Counted from the stretch's first letter, positions 24,650 through 34,022 are shown. The stretch is 64,000 nucleotides of DNA from Anaerostipes sp. (GCF_018381315.1 NZ_JAGZSD010000004.1:1-64000); one strand, 5' to 3'. Numbers and translations are program-made. Notes: generated from the sequence alone by a model not told the origin.

Positions 24650-25792
24650 TTAATTATAATCTATAGAATAGACACCATTTGTATTCTTCCCAATCTTGGA
24701 GACTTTAATGTAGTAGGTACCTGCCCCGTTTTTCAGCCGGTATCTCTTTTCCTTTTGTCCTGACAATTTATAAGTTTTCAGCGGCTTTTTTCTGCCTTTT
24801 TTGTAAATTGAAATCTTCAGCCTGCCGGAATTCATAACAACAGCTGTCTCAATATAACGTTTCTTCTTGGCAGTCTTTCTGTTTACCCGGTACCATCTGG
24901 AAGCTTTTTCTGTATCCGTGTAAAGATCTATCATCTGGGAATACAGGCTTATTTTCTTTGCCTTGGATTTTTTGGTCTTATATTTTTTTGGAATCGGAGC
25001 TGTAGAATAACCGACGATATACGGTTCTCCGGACTTTATTTTTACGGCAACTCTGTAGCTTCCCTTAGAAAGTCCATAAATAGATTGAACCAGGGCTTTT
25101 TCATCAGAAGCGGCAGCTGATTTAACCTTGGACAGCTTTTTCCATCCTGATTTTGTCTTTTTTTGTACATTATAGGATAATCGCTGCCCGCTTAGTGGAA
25201 GAGAAGGCTGAGTTACCAGAGCTCTTTTTTTGACTGTAAATTCATGATGGAAATAGTTTCCGCTTCCCGTCTGTAAATATAAATCATCTGGCTTTATAGT
25301 TTTGACATGATCTGTTGTCAGGATTGCTTCCACAGTAAAACTCTTACATTTGTCAGGGAGTTTCAATGAATATACGGTTCCGGCAGGAACGGACTTTATC
25401 AGGCCTCCTTGCTTCCGGTATTCCCTGACCTCTTTTCCGGAGGCATCGTACAAGGTTCCAAATGCTTCCACATCATCATCAGATTCTCCTGCGATCATTA
25501 AAACTCCTGCCTGATCTGCATATATTTTAACTGTTTTTCCCTGCCATGCTGAATTATATACATATCCATCCTCATCCGGAATTACTGCTAAACTGTTGTA
25601 TCTCTTAACATGAATTTCGGCCTGATTTTTTCCTGAAACCTTCTTTCCCTTTTGGAAAATCTTTTCCCCATTTACAGATAGAAAATCCTTCCAATCTGTC
25701 TTGTCTTTTGCTGAAACCGGAATTCCAAAACTGCCTGCCGCTATCACAGCAGATAACAAAATCCCGGCCAGTTGTTTCCATCTTTTCTTCAT
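24650..25792 (-). CDS. secreted protein of unknown function
   Basis: A 380-residue protein with a clear signal peptide (MKKRWKQLAGILLSAVIAAG, cleavage after PVSA near residue 28). The rest has no membrane helix and is rich in Lys, Tyr and beta-strand-like patterns. Two sections (SVPAGTVYSLKLPDKCKSF and LKNGAGTYYIKVSKIGKNTNGVYSI) resemble bacterial pre-peptidase C-terminal or jelly-roll modules. I do not recognise a named family. The start at 25792 has AGGAGG seven bases upstream. It is an extracellular or wall-associated protein without a sorting signal. Confidence 0.7.
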   Translation of the reverse strand: MKKRWKQLAGILLSAVIAAGSFGIPVSAKDKTDWKDFLSVNGEKIFQKGKKVSGKNQAEIHVKRYNSLAVIPDEDGYVYNSAWQGKTVKIYADQAGVLMIAGESDDDVEAFGTLYDASGKEVREYRKQGGLIKSVPAGTVYSLKLPDKCKSFTVEAILTTDHVKTIKPDDLYLQTGSGNYFHHEFTVKKRALVTQPSLPLSGQRLSYNVQKKTKSGWKKLSKVKSAAASDEKALVQSIYGLSKGSYRVAVKIKSGEPYIVGYSTAPIPKKYKTKKSKAKKISLYSQMIDLYTDTEKASRWYRVNRKTAKKKRYIETAVVMNSGRLKISIYKKGRKKPLKTYKLSGQKEKRYRLKNGAGTYYIKVSKIGKNTNGVYSIDYN

Positions 25793-25882
25793 AACCATTC
25801 CTCCTGTCGGCTTGTCTATTTGTTCATTATATCAAAGTCAAAGGAGAAATTTGTAACAAAACTGTGTTGGATATATTACAAA

Positions 25883-26122
25883 TCAGTCAGGCTCCGTCCC
25901 TCCGAATGAGAGCAGATAAACCCCGTTTTTAAGTCTGATACCTACCCACGCCCCGTGCTCTCTTACATGAACTGTCCGGTACCATTTAGGCTGTCCCTGT
26001 TCTTTCAGGTTTTCAGGCTGAAAATCTGCCATTCCCCATCCTGCGCCGATCAATATCATTCCAACAATTAAAAATGCTGCTCCCAGCATTACACCTTTCT
26101 TTTTCATATTGCTGATACTCAT
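25883..26122 (-). CDS. small single-pass membrane protein after DUF1700 gene
   Basis: A 79-residue protein: a short N-terminus, one membrane segment (MLGAAFLIVGMILIGAGWGM) and a ~45-residue tail (WYRTVHVREHGAWVGIRLKNG). Its ATG overlaps the TGA of the DUF1700 gene (ATGA), so it is translated by coupling. Normally a longer DUF4097-type adhesin-like protein follows DUF1700, so this could be a shortened remnant. It is not the 192-residue frame that overlaps DUF1700; that frame is a shadow up to this start. Confidence 0.55.
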   Translation of the reverse strand: MSISNMKKKGVMLGAAFLIVGMILIGAGWGMADFQPENLKEQGQPKWYRTVHVREHGAWVGIRLKNGVYLLSFGGTEPD

Positions 26123-26730
26123 GCTTCTGCACCTCTTTTCCTGATAACCACACCTGCCAGCCATCTGCTGAATCTTATGGTGACTCCCGTAAAGATCTTT
26201 GCTAAGATCCATGTCAGCAGGCCAAACAAAACAAAGATTCCTGCTAATGCCATTCCAACTCCAAGCTGCAGAACTCCTGCCGCCGGATTCTGAAATACAA
26301 TAACAGCTGCACCTCCCATGCTGACCACCGAGAGCACCAGTCCCGCCGCTGAAAAAGCACCGGTACATACCGGAATACACCAGATCACAATATAAGCAGA
26401 CAGAACAAGCAGTACAGCGGCCAGCAAAAGACATATTCCTGCCAGCGCCAGGGAACCCCAAAGCGGAAACCCAAGAATCAGCAAAACGCCAATCAGCCCT
26501 TTCATTCCCCGGGACATCCGGCTCCCTGCCTTATCTCCCTGTTCCTCTAATATCTCCTGTGCAATCAGCCCCGGATTACCGACTTGTTCTACGGCGTCTT
26601 CCTCCGTGTAACCGTCTTCCATATAATCATCAATCATTTCGCTGTAGTAAGAAAGAGACTTTTCTCTCTCACTTTTTCCAAGACTTTTCAAAAGCCGCTT
26701 CAGGCTCTCTAAAAACTCTCCTTTACTCAT
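26119..26730 (-). CDS. DUF1700 membrane protein
   Basis: A 203-residue protein. The N-terminal ~70 residues (LESLKRLLKSLGKSEREKSLSYYSEMIDDYMEDG and VEQVGNPGLIAQEIL) are the DUF1700 cytoplasmic helical part. Then come about four membrane segments and a cytoplasmic Arg-rich tail. In Firmicutes such proteins follow PadR genes and are thought to act in envelope regulation. Its start overlaps the end of the PadR gene by 8 bases, and its end overlaps the next small gene. Confidence 0.85.
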   Translation of the reverse strand: MSKGEFLESLKRLLKSLGKSEREKSLSYYSEMIDDYMEDGYTEEDAVEQVGNPGLIAQEILEEQGDKAGSRMSRGMKGLIGVLLILGFPLWGSLALAGICLLLAAVLLVLSAYIVIWCIPVCTGAFSAAGLVLSVVSMGGAAVIVFQNPAAGVLQLGVGMALAGIFVLFGLLTWILAKIFTGVTIRFSRWLAGVVIRKRGAEA

Positions 26731-27040
26731 TCTCCACTGCTCCTTTCACAAACTCATAAATCCCCGTAATCTGCTGCCACTCATCTAAGAATTCTCTTGT
26801 ATGATCTCTTCCCTTTTCTGTGATCCTGTAATACTTTCTCAGCCTGCTGTTATGCTCCACTGTATAGGTATCCAAATATTTATTGCTTTCCAGCCGCTTC
26901 AGAATAGGATACAGTGTAGATTCTGAGATCTTGATACATCCCGATACGTCTTTAATGATCTGGTATCCATAAGAATCATCCTTACAAAGGGCGGCCAAAA
27001 TACAAAACTCTAAAAAACCTTTCTTCAACTGTGCATTCAA
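26723..27040 (-). CDS. PadR-family repressor
   Basis: A 105-residue PadR regulator: LKKGFLEFCILAALCKDDSYGYQI, then IKISESTLYPILKRLESNKYLDTY and LRKYYRITEKG. The start is a TTG at 27040, set by AAGGAGG seven bases upstream; there is no ATG in frame nearby. It controls a three-gene membrane-protein operon and likely its own promoter, which overlaps a perfect palindrome. Confidence 0.88.
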   Translation of the reverse strand: MNAQLKKGFLEFCILAALCKDDSYGYQIIKDVSGCIKISESTLYPILKRLESNKYLDTYTVEHNSRLRKYYRITEKGRDHTREFLDEWQQITGIYEFVKGAVENE

Positions 27041-27058
27041 TCTATCGCCTCCTTATGC

Positions 27059-27091
27059 ATTATACTATATATTACATAGTATAATGTGTCA
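27059..27091 (-). promoter_or_regulatory. PadR promoter and operator
   Basis: ATTATACTAT, 7 bases, ATAGTATAAT (27059-27085) are perfect 10-bp arms. The minus-strand promoter TTGACA, 17 bases, TATAGT lies within it; the arms cover the -10 box. The palindrome is the likely self-repression site of PadR. Confidence 0.75.
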
Positions 27092-27109
27092 AGAGGTAAT
27101 TTCATTATT

Positions 27110-27183
27110 ATTTGTGAGCATCCTGCATGGAGTGCTTTTTATTGGATAGGGGATTCTGAGGGAATTTCCTATCCAATAAAAAG
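27110..27183. repeat. intergenic repeat element, copy B
   Basis: ATTTGTGAGCATCCTGCATG with a short GAGTG continuation, then CTTTTTATTGGATAGG and its inverted copy CCTATCCAATAAAAAG around a 17-base loop. It matches copy A at 5945-6010 in order and core. It also lies directly beyond the terminator of a minus-strand gene. Confidence 0.6.
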
Positions 27184-27210
27184 GCCATAGTTCTTCTGCG
27201 AACCATGGCC
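27176..27210 (-). terminator. terminator of the Ig-like protein gene
   Basis: Minus strand GGCCATGGTTC, loop GCAGAA, GAACTATGGCC then TTTTTATT: a stem with one mismatch and a T-run. The T-run is shared with the repeat element. Confidence 0.8.
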
Positions 27211-27237
27211 TAACCTAAATATATCTTTAATAAAAAC

Positions 27238-28155
27238 TTAATCCATTAACTCATATACTGCATTTCCATATGCATCTACATAAGATATATAAGTTCTTCC
27301 CCTGAAATCAAAGTTAAAGAAAAAAATGGAATTATCATCTGCATAAAAAGAACCAAAAGCAAGCTCAACAAATGGTAATAATACAGTCTCTCCCGGATCT
27401 ACCCTGTAATATTCCAGAAAAGATATACTATCCTCATCAGGATCGCATAAATAAACATACTGATCCAAACTGCTGTATCTAGGGTTTGTCACATATCCTA
27501 ATTCATTTACAAAGATTCCTGTCCTGGACCGGTTATTAATATTTAACCCTACTACCCGTGTATTTGCCCCGTCATCTGTATGTATAAATTGTACAGAAAA
27601 ATTTGGAGATTCCTGCTTCACCGTAACTTTGCATTTATATTTCTTACTAGAAATATTTACTGTTATATATGCTGTTCCTGTCTTCTTGCCATAAATATAT
27701 CCTTTGTTGTTTACTGTTACAATGCTTTTATTGCTGGAAGTCCATTTGACTTTCTGTGTATTCCCCGATACCTTGAGTTGATAATAGGTATCCTCACTGA
27801 TTGATATAGAACTTTTATTTAATTTTGGCGTCTCTACCTTTACTTTGCATTTATATTTTTTTCTGCCGATCTTTGCTGTGATTGTAGCAGTTCCTTTTTT
27901 CTTGGCAGTTACTTTTCCCTTTTTTGAAACTGAAGCAACAGACTTTTTGCTGCTGGACCATTTAGGCTTTTTCTTTGTCCCCTTTACCTTTAATGTTTTG
28001 CTCTGTCCTTTAATTAGTGTTATCTTTTTACTTGAAATTTTAATTTTTGCAGCATACACCTGCTCTGTTCCCGCAGCGATTGATGTTATACCAAAAGACA
28101 ACACCAGTAAAAATGCTGCTGCCAATTTAAATATCTTTTGTTTATTTCCTTTCAT
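27238..28155 (-). CDS. secreted protein with two bacterial Ig-like (Big_2) domains
   Basis: A 305-residue protein. A signal peptide (IFKLAAAFLLVLSFGITSIA) is followed by two Big_2 domains: residues ~37-108 (ITLIKGQSKTLKVKGTKKKP, WSSSKKSVASVSKKGKVTAK) and ~110-182 (WTSSNKSIVTVNNKGYIYGK). The last ~120 residues (IHTDDGANTRVVGLNINNRS) form an unknown beta-rich domain. There is no sorting signal. It is probably an extracellular or wall-associated protein. Confidence 0.85.
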   Translation of the reverse strand: MKGNKQKIFKLAAAFLLVLSFGITSIAAGTEQVYAAKIKISSKKITLIKGQSKTLKVKGTKKKPKWSSSKKSVASVSKKGKVTAKKKGTATITAKIGRKKYKCKVKVETPKLNKSSISISEDTYYQLKVSGNTQKVKWTSSNKSIVTVNNKGYIYGKKTGTAYITVNISSKKYKCKVTVKQESPNFSVQFIHTDDGANTRVVGLNINNRSRTGIFVNELGYVTNPRYSSLDQYVYLCDPDEDSISFLEYYRVDPGETVLLPFVELAFGSFYADDNSIFFFNFDFRGRTYISYVDAYGNAVYELMD

Positions 28156-28293
28156 TTTCTACCTCTTTTCTTTCGTATTGCTCTAAAATTTTGTTACTAT
28201 ATCTAAAATCCCCCTTCCTATCTACAATTATAAATACTTATAAAATTGTTACAAGTCTTGACTTTCCTATACATATCCAACTTTTTGTTCAAA

Positions 28294-28346
28294 TAAAAAA
28301 GCCATTTAATTCTGCACCCCGCAGTCTTAAATGGCTTTTTTATTTT
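28294..28346 (-). terminator. terminator of the scr operon
   Basis: Minus strand AAAAAAGCCATTTAA... pairs with TTAAATGGCTTTTTT with a short GCGGGGTGC inner loop. It lies 16 bases after the fructokinase stop. Confidence 0.85.
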
Positions 28347-28361
28347 GATTCTACAGTATTC

Positions 28362-29330
28362 TTACAGGCTGTTTTTAAACATTTCCAGTTCTTCTGCCGT
28401 AGCCATAGCTGCCAATGCTCCCTCTTTCGTAGTCGTATAGGCCGCATATGCATTTGCAAAATCCAGATAACTTCTCAGTGTATCAAAATCCACAGCTTCC
28501 AAATCCATGACATCATCTCTCAGAAGCTGGTACAAAAATGCTCCGATAAAGGAATCTCCGGCTCCGGTTGTATCTCTGACCTCAATGGCATAACCTGGTG
28601 CTTCTGTCATTCCGTTCTTCGTGTAGATCTCTGCCCCGTCTTTTCCTTTTGTATAAATCACATACTTGGTTCTTCCGTTCAAAAGGTCCGGCACCGCTTC
28701 TTTTATATCTGTGTGCCCTGTGATAAATTCCAGCTCTTCATCGGAGATTTTGATGATATCTGCAAAAGGCAGAAACTCATTGACTGTTTCTTTCAGTTCC
28801 TGTAAATCGTCCCACAGAGAAAAACGAAGGTTTGGATCAAATGATACAAGCACTTCTTTTCCGTTGGCCATGTCGATTAACTTCTTATGCGCTTCTTTCA
28901 TCGGAGATTTCACCAGATCTACGCTGCAGAAATGAATCATTCCGCAGTCATCCAAAACATCCGGTTCAATATCATATACACTATAGTTAAGGTCCGCACT
29001 GTTCTTACGGTAAAATTTAAAATCCCTGTTTCCGTCTGATGCAAGAGAAACAAATGCCAGCGCTGTCTCCGCTTCCTTATCTCTTTTGATCTGGCTGGTA
29101 TCAATACCGGCCTGATCGAGCACCTCCACAATGTAATCTCCAAACGGATCATCTCCAAGCTTAGTTAAAAACTTGGACGGAATCCCCAGCTTTGTTACCG
29201 CTCCCACTACATTGGCAGGCGCCCCGCCGGCTACTCTCGTAAATGACGGCACATCCTTTAATCTCTGTCCCTTAACTTCCGGTATAAAATCAATCAGTGC
29301 TTCACCAATCCCGCATAATTTTCTGCTCAT
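28362..29330 (-). CDS. scrK: fructokinase
   Basis: A 322-residue PfkB-family kinase. The N-terminal signature is KLCGIGEALIDFIPE, with GGAPANVVGAVTKLG for sugar binding and the C-terminal DTTGAGDSFIGAF (catalytic Asp and anion hole). It phosphorylates the fructose released by ScrB. ATG 29330 overlaps the scrB stop (ATGA), and AGGAGAAAGAG lies upstream. A further in-frame start is not supported. Confidence 0.92.
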   Translation of the reverse strand: MSRKLCGIGEALIDFIPEVKGQRLKDVPSFTRVAGGAPANVVGAVTKLGIPSKFLTKLGDDPFGDYIVEVLDQAGIDTSQIKRDKEAETALAFVSLASDGNRDFKFYRKNSADLNYSVYDIEPDVLDDCGMIHFCSVDLVKSPMKEAHKKLIDMANGKEVLVSFDPNLRFSLWDDLQELKETVNEFLPFADIIKISDEELEFITGHTDIKEAVPDLLNGRTKYVIYTKGKDGAEIYTKNGMTEAPGYAIEVRDTTGAGDSFIGAFLYQLLRDDVMDLEAVDFDTLRSYLDFANAYAAYTTTKEGALAAMATAEELEMFKNSL

Positions 29331-30790
29331 TCTCTTTCTCCTATCTCTAAAGGCCGCAGGCAATAGATCTTCATGGTTCCCGCACAGTCCCCATCTATGC
29401 TCAGCTCACCCTGGCTGCTGTATACTCTGGTAGTGAAAACTTCTTCACCGCCGTTTACAAAAATCTCAAGAGAAGTTGTATCCGCAAAAATCCGCAGGTC
29501 CTTAAGTTCATTGATCCGGACGCTTCTGGCTGTCCTTCCGGCTCCGCAGTCACCCAGATCAAGCGTCAGCAGTCCGTCTCTGTAGGACAAGGTTACATCC
29601 TTCTTTAATGTCAGAACCGCGTCGGTACATTCATTAAAATCGACTTCCGCCTCATAAATCTTCAGATTACTCTTCATTCTGCCCTTATCAGAGAATGAAC
29701 AGATCAGTTCTCCTTTTCTCATCTGTTCCATTTCACGAATCGGCTGCTGAATAATTCTTCCATCCTTCACATGAAGTTCCCTGGGAATCGTCAAAGCATG
29801 CTGCCATCCCTGCTCTGTAGTAGGATTCGTATACTCGGCATCAGGGATCCCCATCCACCCAATCAGAATCCTCCTGCCCTGTTCATCCTCAAAAGTCTGC
29901 GGCGCATAGAAATCAAACCCTCTGTCCATCTGCTGAAACTCCTCATTCCCACAGATCTCATATGACTTATTGTCAAAATCATAATCAAGCTTAACTGCAG
30001 TGCACTGATGGACATTCTGGTAGTTGATCCCCTCCGGCTTTACCCCCTGAGGACAAGTGATCAGCATCATCTGTCCGTCCAGTTCAAACAGATCCGGACA
30101 CTCCCACATGTAGCCGAACGGCTCCTTCGGAACAATCCTGTCGAAATACTCCCAATGGGTCAGATCTTTGGAATGAAATATAAGAATCAGTCCCCGGCTG
30201 TTTACATCCCTGGCTCCCTGAACCATATAGTAGTCGCTGCCTTTCTGAATAATCTTAGGGTCACGCACGTGACAGCTCATATCCTCAGGATAATCTTTGG
30301 TAGTCATCAAAAGCTCTTTTTCAGAAAACTGATATCCGTCCCTGCTGGTCACATGGATGGTGTTGCTGCCTCTGCCTGTGTTGATGTAATCATAGTCATC
30401 CCTGTCAAAATACTTTATGTTTCCGGTGTAAAAGTAATGAATCACGTCATCTTTTACAAAGGCGGAACCGGAGTAGACGCCGTGGGCGTCATACTCCGAA
30501 TCCGGGAATAGGACCGGTCCTTCATCTGCAAATGAAACAAAATCTTTTGTCGTATAATGTCCCCAAAGCTTAAGCTCTCCGGTGGGTTCAAACGGGGTGT
30601 ACTGATAATAGATATGGTAAGTCCCGCGAAACTGACACAATCCGTTAGGATCATTGAGCCATCCGGTCTTCGGCATCAGATGAAACTTAAGCCGCATTGG
30701 ATCTTTTGCTGCTGCTTCTCTTTCGTTTTCATGTTCAGCATACCATTTTTCATAGTCTTCTTTCAATACTTTATTATACTTTTTAAACAT
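29327..30790 (-). CDS. scrB: sucrose-6-phosphate hydrolase
   Basis: A 487-residue GH32 enzyme. The catalytic motifs are visible: KTGWLNDPNGL (nucleophile Asp), SCHVRDPKI (the RDP motif) and MWECPDLF (acid/base Glu). The C-terminal part is the usual beta-sandwich (TTSLEIFVNGGEEVFTTR). It splits the sucrose-6-phosphate made by the PTS. It lies 10 bases after scrA and overlaps scrK. Confidence 0.94.
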   Translation of the reverse strand: MFKKYNKVLKEDYEKWYAEHENEREAAAKDPMRLKFHLMPKTGWLNDPNGLCQFRGTYHIYYQYTPFEPTGELKLWGHYTTKDFVSFADEGPVLFPDSEYDAHGVYSGSAFVKDDVIHYFYTGNIKYFDRDDYDYINTGRGSNTIHVTSRDGYQFSEKELLMTTKDYPEDMSCHVRDPKIIQKGSDYYMVQGARDVNSRGLILIFHSKDLTHWEYFDRIVPKEPFGYMWECPDLFELDGQMMLITCPQGVKPEGINYQNVHQCTAVKLDYDFDNKSYEICGNEEFQQMDRGFDFYAPQTFEDEQGRRILIGWMGIPDAEYTNPTTEQGWQHALTIPRELHVKDGRIIQQPIREMEQMRKGELICSFSDKGRMKSNLKIYEAEVDFNECTDAVLTLKKDVTLSYRDGLLTLDLGDCGAGRTARSVRINELKDLRIFADTTSLEIFVNGGEEVFTTRVYSSQGELSIDGDCAGTMKIYCLRPLEIGERE

Positions 30791-30800
30791 GATTTCCCTC

Positions 30801-32720
30801 TTATCTCACGATCATAACTTGTGTTTTTGTGTCTGCATCCTTCCTTGAAAAGACTTCTACCTGGCCGTCTCCCTCTGCCAGCATCATCATTGTCTGGACA
30901 CTGTAGCCTTTTTCTTTTACAAGGTCCATGTCAAATGTAAGGATTTTATCTCCCTGCTTTACCTTTGTTCCGGCCTCTACAAAAGTCTCGAAACCTTCTC
31001 CTTCCATTTTTACCGTATCAATACCTGCATGGATCAAAAAACTTCTTCCTGATTCCGTCTGTACAGCAACTGCGTGCTTTGTCGGGAAAATCATACTGAC
31101 TGTGCCGTCACACGGAGCATAGACCGTACCCTCAGAAGGATTCACAGCGATTCCGTCTCCCATTGCTTTGGAGGCAAATGCCGGATCCTCAGACTCTGTA
31201 ATGGAAAGCACTTCTCCCTTCATTGGAGAATAAAGCACTGTTGCTTTTGCTGCTGCCTGCTCACCTTCTATTGCCGCTGGTTTTTCTTCTGTTTCCGGTA
31301 CCGGTTTTACAGCTTCCCCGCTGCCTCCCAGATTGTATTTTTTCCAGAAGAAAATGGTGAGTCCTGCTGATACTGCCATAGATAGAACCAGCCCGATCCC
31401 GAAGTGAAGGAAGTGATCCGGTTTCATGGAAATGAACCCAGGCAGCCCCGCTGCTCCAAGGGCCTGTGCCAATGTCTTTGTCGCCGCTGCATATGCGCTT
31501 CCCACTGCTGAACCGATAATGGCTGCATAGAATGGATATTTTAATTTCAGTGTCACACCGAACATTGCCGGCTCTGTGATTCCGAGCAGTGCTGATACTC
31601 CGGACGCAGAACAGATGGATTTCAGTTTCTGGTCTCTGGTAAGGAACAGAACTGCCAGTACTGCCGCTCCCTGTGCCACATTATTCATGCTTGCTGTTGT
31701 AAAGATAAAGCTTCCGCCGGTAGCTGCCTTTGCTGCCAGCAGCTGTGTTTCAATGGCAATAAAGCTGTGATGAAGCCCTGTCATTGTAATCGGTGCATAG
31801 GCAAGCCCGAAAAGCCCTCCTCCGACTGCCCCCAGTGTGTTGTATACCCATGTAATGCCGTCAGCCAGTAAGTTGCCGGCTTCTCTTAAGACAGGTCCTA
31901 CGCAGATAAAGGTCAAAAATGCAGTAACAATGATGGATAACAATGGAGTTGTAAGATTATCAAGCCAGGTAGGCGTCACCTTGTGAAGCCTCTTTTCAAT
32001 CTGTGCCAGGATCCAGGATACTGCCAGTACCGGAAGTACAGTTCCCTGATAGCCGATGGCCTGGATATGGAATCCAAAGATATTCCATACCGGCGCCTGA
32101 CCGATACCAATCTGATAAGCATTTAAAAGGTCCGGATGAACCATAATCATCCCCATGGCTGCTCCTAAGAACGGATTTCCTCCGAACTTCTTCGTCGCAC
32201 TGAATCCGATCAGTACAGGAAGAAATGTAAACGGTGCATTTGCAAAGGTATTGACTGCATCTGTAAGCCCCTTCCACTGGGGATATAATTCAATAACAGA
32301 TTTTCCGTCAAACAGTCCTGCTGTCAAAATGTTGTTAAGCCCCATCAGCAGACCGCCTGCAACAATGGCCGGGATGATCGGCACGAATATATCGCTTAAC
32401 ATTTTTACGAAACGCTGTACTACAGATCCATGTTTTTCTTCTTTTTCTTCTTCTCCTGCTGAGACAGAGATATCGCCAATCTGCTTCTGTACCTCATCAC
32501 AGATCAGGTTTACAAGGCCTGATCCAAAGATGATCTGAAACTGGGACTGGGTCAGGAATACCCCCTTCACTCCCTCCAGATCACTGATGGCATCCTCATT
32601 TCTTAAATCATTATTTTTCAGCTGAAAACGCAGCCTGGTCGCACAATGTGCCACAGATTTAATATTTTCTTTTCCGCCCACATTGGCAATGACCTGGCCT
32701 GCAATCTTTGCATAATCCAT
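30801..32720 (-). CDS. scrA: sucrose-type PTS IIBCA transporter
   Basis: A 639-residue three-domain PTS permease. IIB is at residues ~1-85 with the phosphocysteine in SVAHCATRLRFQL. IIC is a polytopic region ~105-460. IIA is ~485-639, with the His in FLIHAGIDTVKMEGEGF. The fused IIA distinguishes it from many scrA genes. It is the first gene of scrA-scrB-scrK. The substrate sucrose is inferred from its neighbours and from the ScrR operators. Confidence 0.93.
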   Translation of the reverse strand: MDYAKIAGQVIANVGGKENIKSVAHCATRLRFQLKNNDLRNEDAISDLEGVKGVFLTQSQFQIIFGSGLVNLICDEVQKQIGDISVSAGEEEKEEKHGSVVQRFVKMLSDIFVPIIPAIVAGGLLMGLNNILTAGLFDGKSVIELYPQWKGLTDAVNTFANAPFTFLPVLIGFSATKKFGGNPFLGAAMGMIMVHPDLLNAYQIGIGQAPVWNIFGFHIQAIGYQGTVLPVLAVSWILAQIEKRLHKVTPTWLDNLTTPLLSIIVTAFLTFICVGPVLREAGNLLADGITWVYNTLGAVGGGLFGLAYAPITMTGLHHSFIAIETQLLAAKAATGGSFIFTTASMNNVAQGAAVLAVLFLTRDQKLKSICSASGVSALLGITEPAMFGVTLKLKYPFYAAIIGSAVGSAYAAATKTLAQALGAAGLPGFISMKPDHFLHFGIGLVLSMAVSAGLTIFFWKKYNLGGSGEAVKPVPETEEKPAAIEGEQAAAKATVLYSPMKGEVLSITESEDPAFASKAMGDGIAVNPSEGTVYAPCDGTVSMIFPTKHAVAVQTESGRSFLIHAGIDTVKMEGEGFETFVEAGTKVKQGDKILTFDMDLVKEKGYSVQTMMMLAEGDGQVEVFSRKDADTKTQVMIVR

Positions 32721-32747
32721 AGTTTTTCTTATCCTCCTTAATCATTT

Positions 32748-32821
32748 ATGGTATCGGTTCCATATTTGTATTATAGGACTATTTCCATCTCTCGTCAATA
32801 CTTTTATGGTATCGGTTCCAT
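32748..32821 (-). promoter_or_regulatory. scr promoter flanked by two identical ScrR operators
   Basis: Minus-strand TTGACG (32793-32798), 17 bases, TATAAT (32770-32775). ATGGTATCGGTTCCAT occurs identically at 32748-32763 and 32806-32821, 58 bp centre to centre. One site follows the -10 box and one precedes the -35 box. Confidence 0.85.
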
Positions 32822-32891
32822 AAAAACTTGCACAAAATATAAGACCCCTTTTCAGGAGTCTTATACAAAAGCCTGTGTTTTTTCCAAAATG

Positions 32892-33881
32892 CTATGTTCG
32901 GTTTTTGACGCTTTTCCCTTTAATAAATTCGTACTCTACGATCTGTTTTTTGGATACCGGTTCTTCCTTTATCATCTTCAGAATAGTTTCAGCCCCAAGA
33001 TATCCCATTCCATATGAGTCAAATTTCAGCGTTGTAAGTTCCGGCGTCAGAAGGCTGCTCTCATCATATCCTCCAAATCCGGCTACAGAAATATCCTCCG
33101 GTATACGAAGTCCTCTCTCCTGCAAAACTTTATAGGCACCAAACGCCAGACGGTCAGTAGCACATATAATAGCGTCCGCCTGAGTTTCCTCCAGAATCTC
33201 TATGGTATTCTTCTGCCCTCCGAGAAAGCTGTAGTCGCTTTTCTTTATTACCGGATCCATAATTCCATATGCTGCAAGCCCGTCCAGAACCCCCTGGCGC
33301 CTTCGGACCCCCACGGCCTCATCCGTCTCATAAACACCAATATATCCGACCTTCTTATGCCCGGTCTTTCCAATATATTCTCCTACACACTTTCCTGCGT
33401 TGTAATCATCATCAACGATAGAAATTCCATCCTCATAATCCTGGGCCAAAACCACAATCGGAATCTGTGTCTGGTCAAAAATTTCCTTATGGTCTTTTGT
33501 GATTGCAATGGAACTGATTAAAATGCCATCCACATTTAAATGAATCAACTTCTGTATGTTTAAAAGTTCTAAATCAATATCATGATCCGAGTTTTTGATC
33601 AGCGTCGTATAATTCCGTTCCCTTAAATACCGGTCAATGCTGGTGATGACACGGCTTGTAACCTTAGAATTCAGCGTGGGCACTACAACCCCGATCACAC
33701 TGCTTTCCTTTGCCTTCAGCCTTGCAAATGTATTCGGTGCGTAATTATACTGTTCGATCACTTTCTGGATCTTTTCTCTCGTAGCTTTTTTAACATATCC
33801 CCCATTAAAATAACGGGAAACCGTACTTTTGGTCACTCCCGCCATCTCAGCCACGTCAGCCATTGTTATTTTTTTTGGCAT
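32892..33881 (-). CDS. scrR: LacI-family sucrose repressor
   Basis: A 329-residue LacI repressor: ITMADVAEMAGVTKSTVSRY, FNGGYVKKATREK helix-turn-helix, then a sugar-binding core (IGVVVPTLNSKVTSRVITSI). The recognition-helix pattern is typical of ScrR. Start ATG 33881 has AAAGGCAGG nearby; the longer frame lacks a ribosome site. It lies just upstream of the scr operon, whose operators it most probably occupies. Confidence 0.9.
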   Translation of the reverse strand: MPKKITMADVAEMAGVTKSTVSRYFNGGYVKKATREKIQKVIEQYNYAPNTFARLKAKESSVIGVVVPTLNSKVTSRVITSIDRYLRERNYTTLIKNSDHDIDLELLNIQKLIHLNVDGILISSIAITKDHKEIFDQTQIPIVVLAQDYEDGISIVDDDYNAGKCVGEYIGKTGHKKVGYIGVYETDEAVGVRRRQGVLDGLAAYGIMDPVIKKSDYSFLGGQKNTIEILEETQADAIICATDRLAFGAYKVLQERGLRIPEDISVAGFGGYDESSLLTPELTTLKFDSYGMGYLGAETILKMIKEEPVSKKQIVEYEFIKGKSVKNRT

Positions 33882-33970
33882 TGTGTATCCTGCCTTTCTC
33901 TCATACTTGACTTTATTGTAAGATGATTTCCCCGATTGTGCAACCAAAATCAAATTTCTTTCTTCTTTCA

Positions 33971-34004
33971 TTGACATTTCAGTATTTATGTAATATGTTA
34001 CATA
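33971..34004 (+). promoter_or_regulatory. promoter and operator of the MarR-flavodoxin unit
   Basis: TTGACA (33971-33976), 17 bases, TATGTT (33994-33999). A perfect palindrome TATGTAA-TATG-TTACATA (33987-34004) overlaps the -10 box and is the likely MarR self-repression site. Confidence 0.75.
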
Positions 34005-34022
34005 TAGGAGGTGAAGAACAGC

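Noticed and set aside
26123..26461. Upstream part of a 192-codon minus-strand frame overlapping the DUF1700 gene
   Set aside because: The DUF1700 frame is a clear family match. Only the last 79 codons, starting at the ATGA overlap at 26122, are likely translated.
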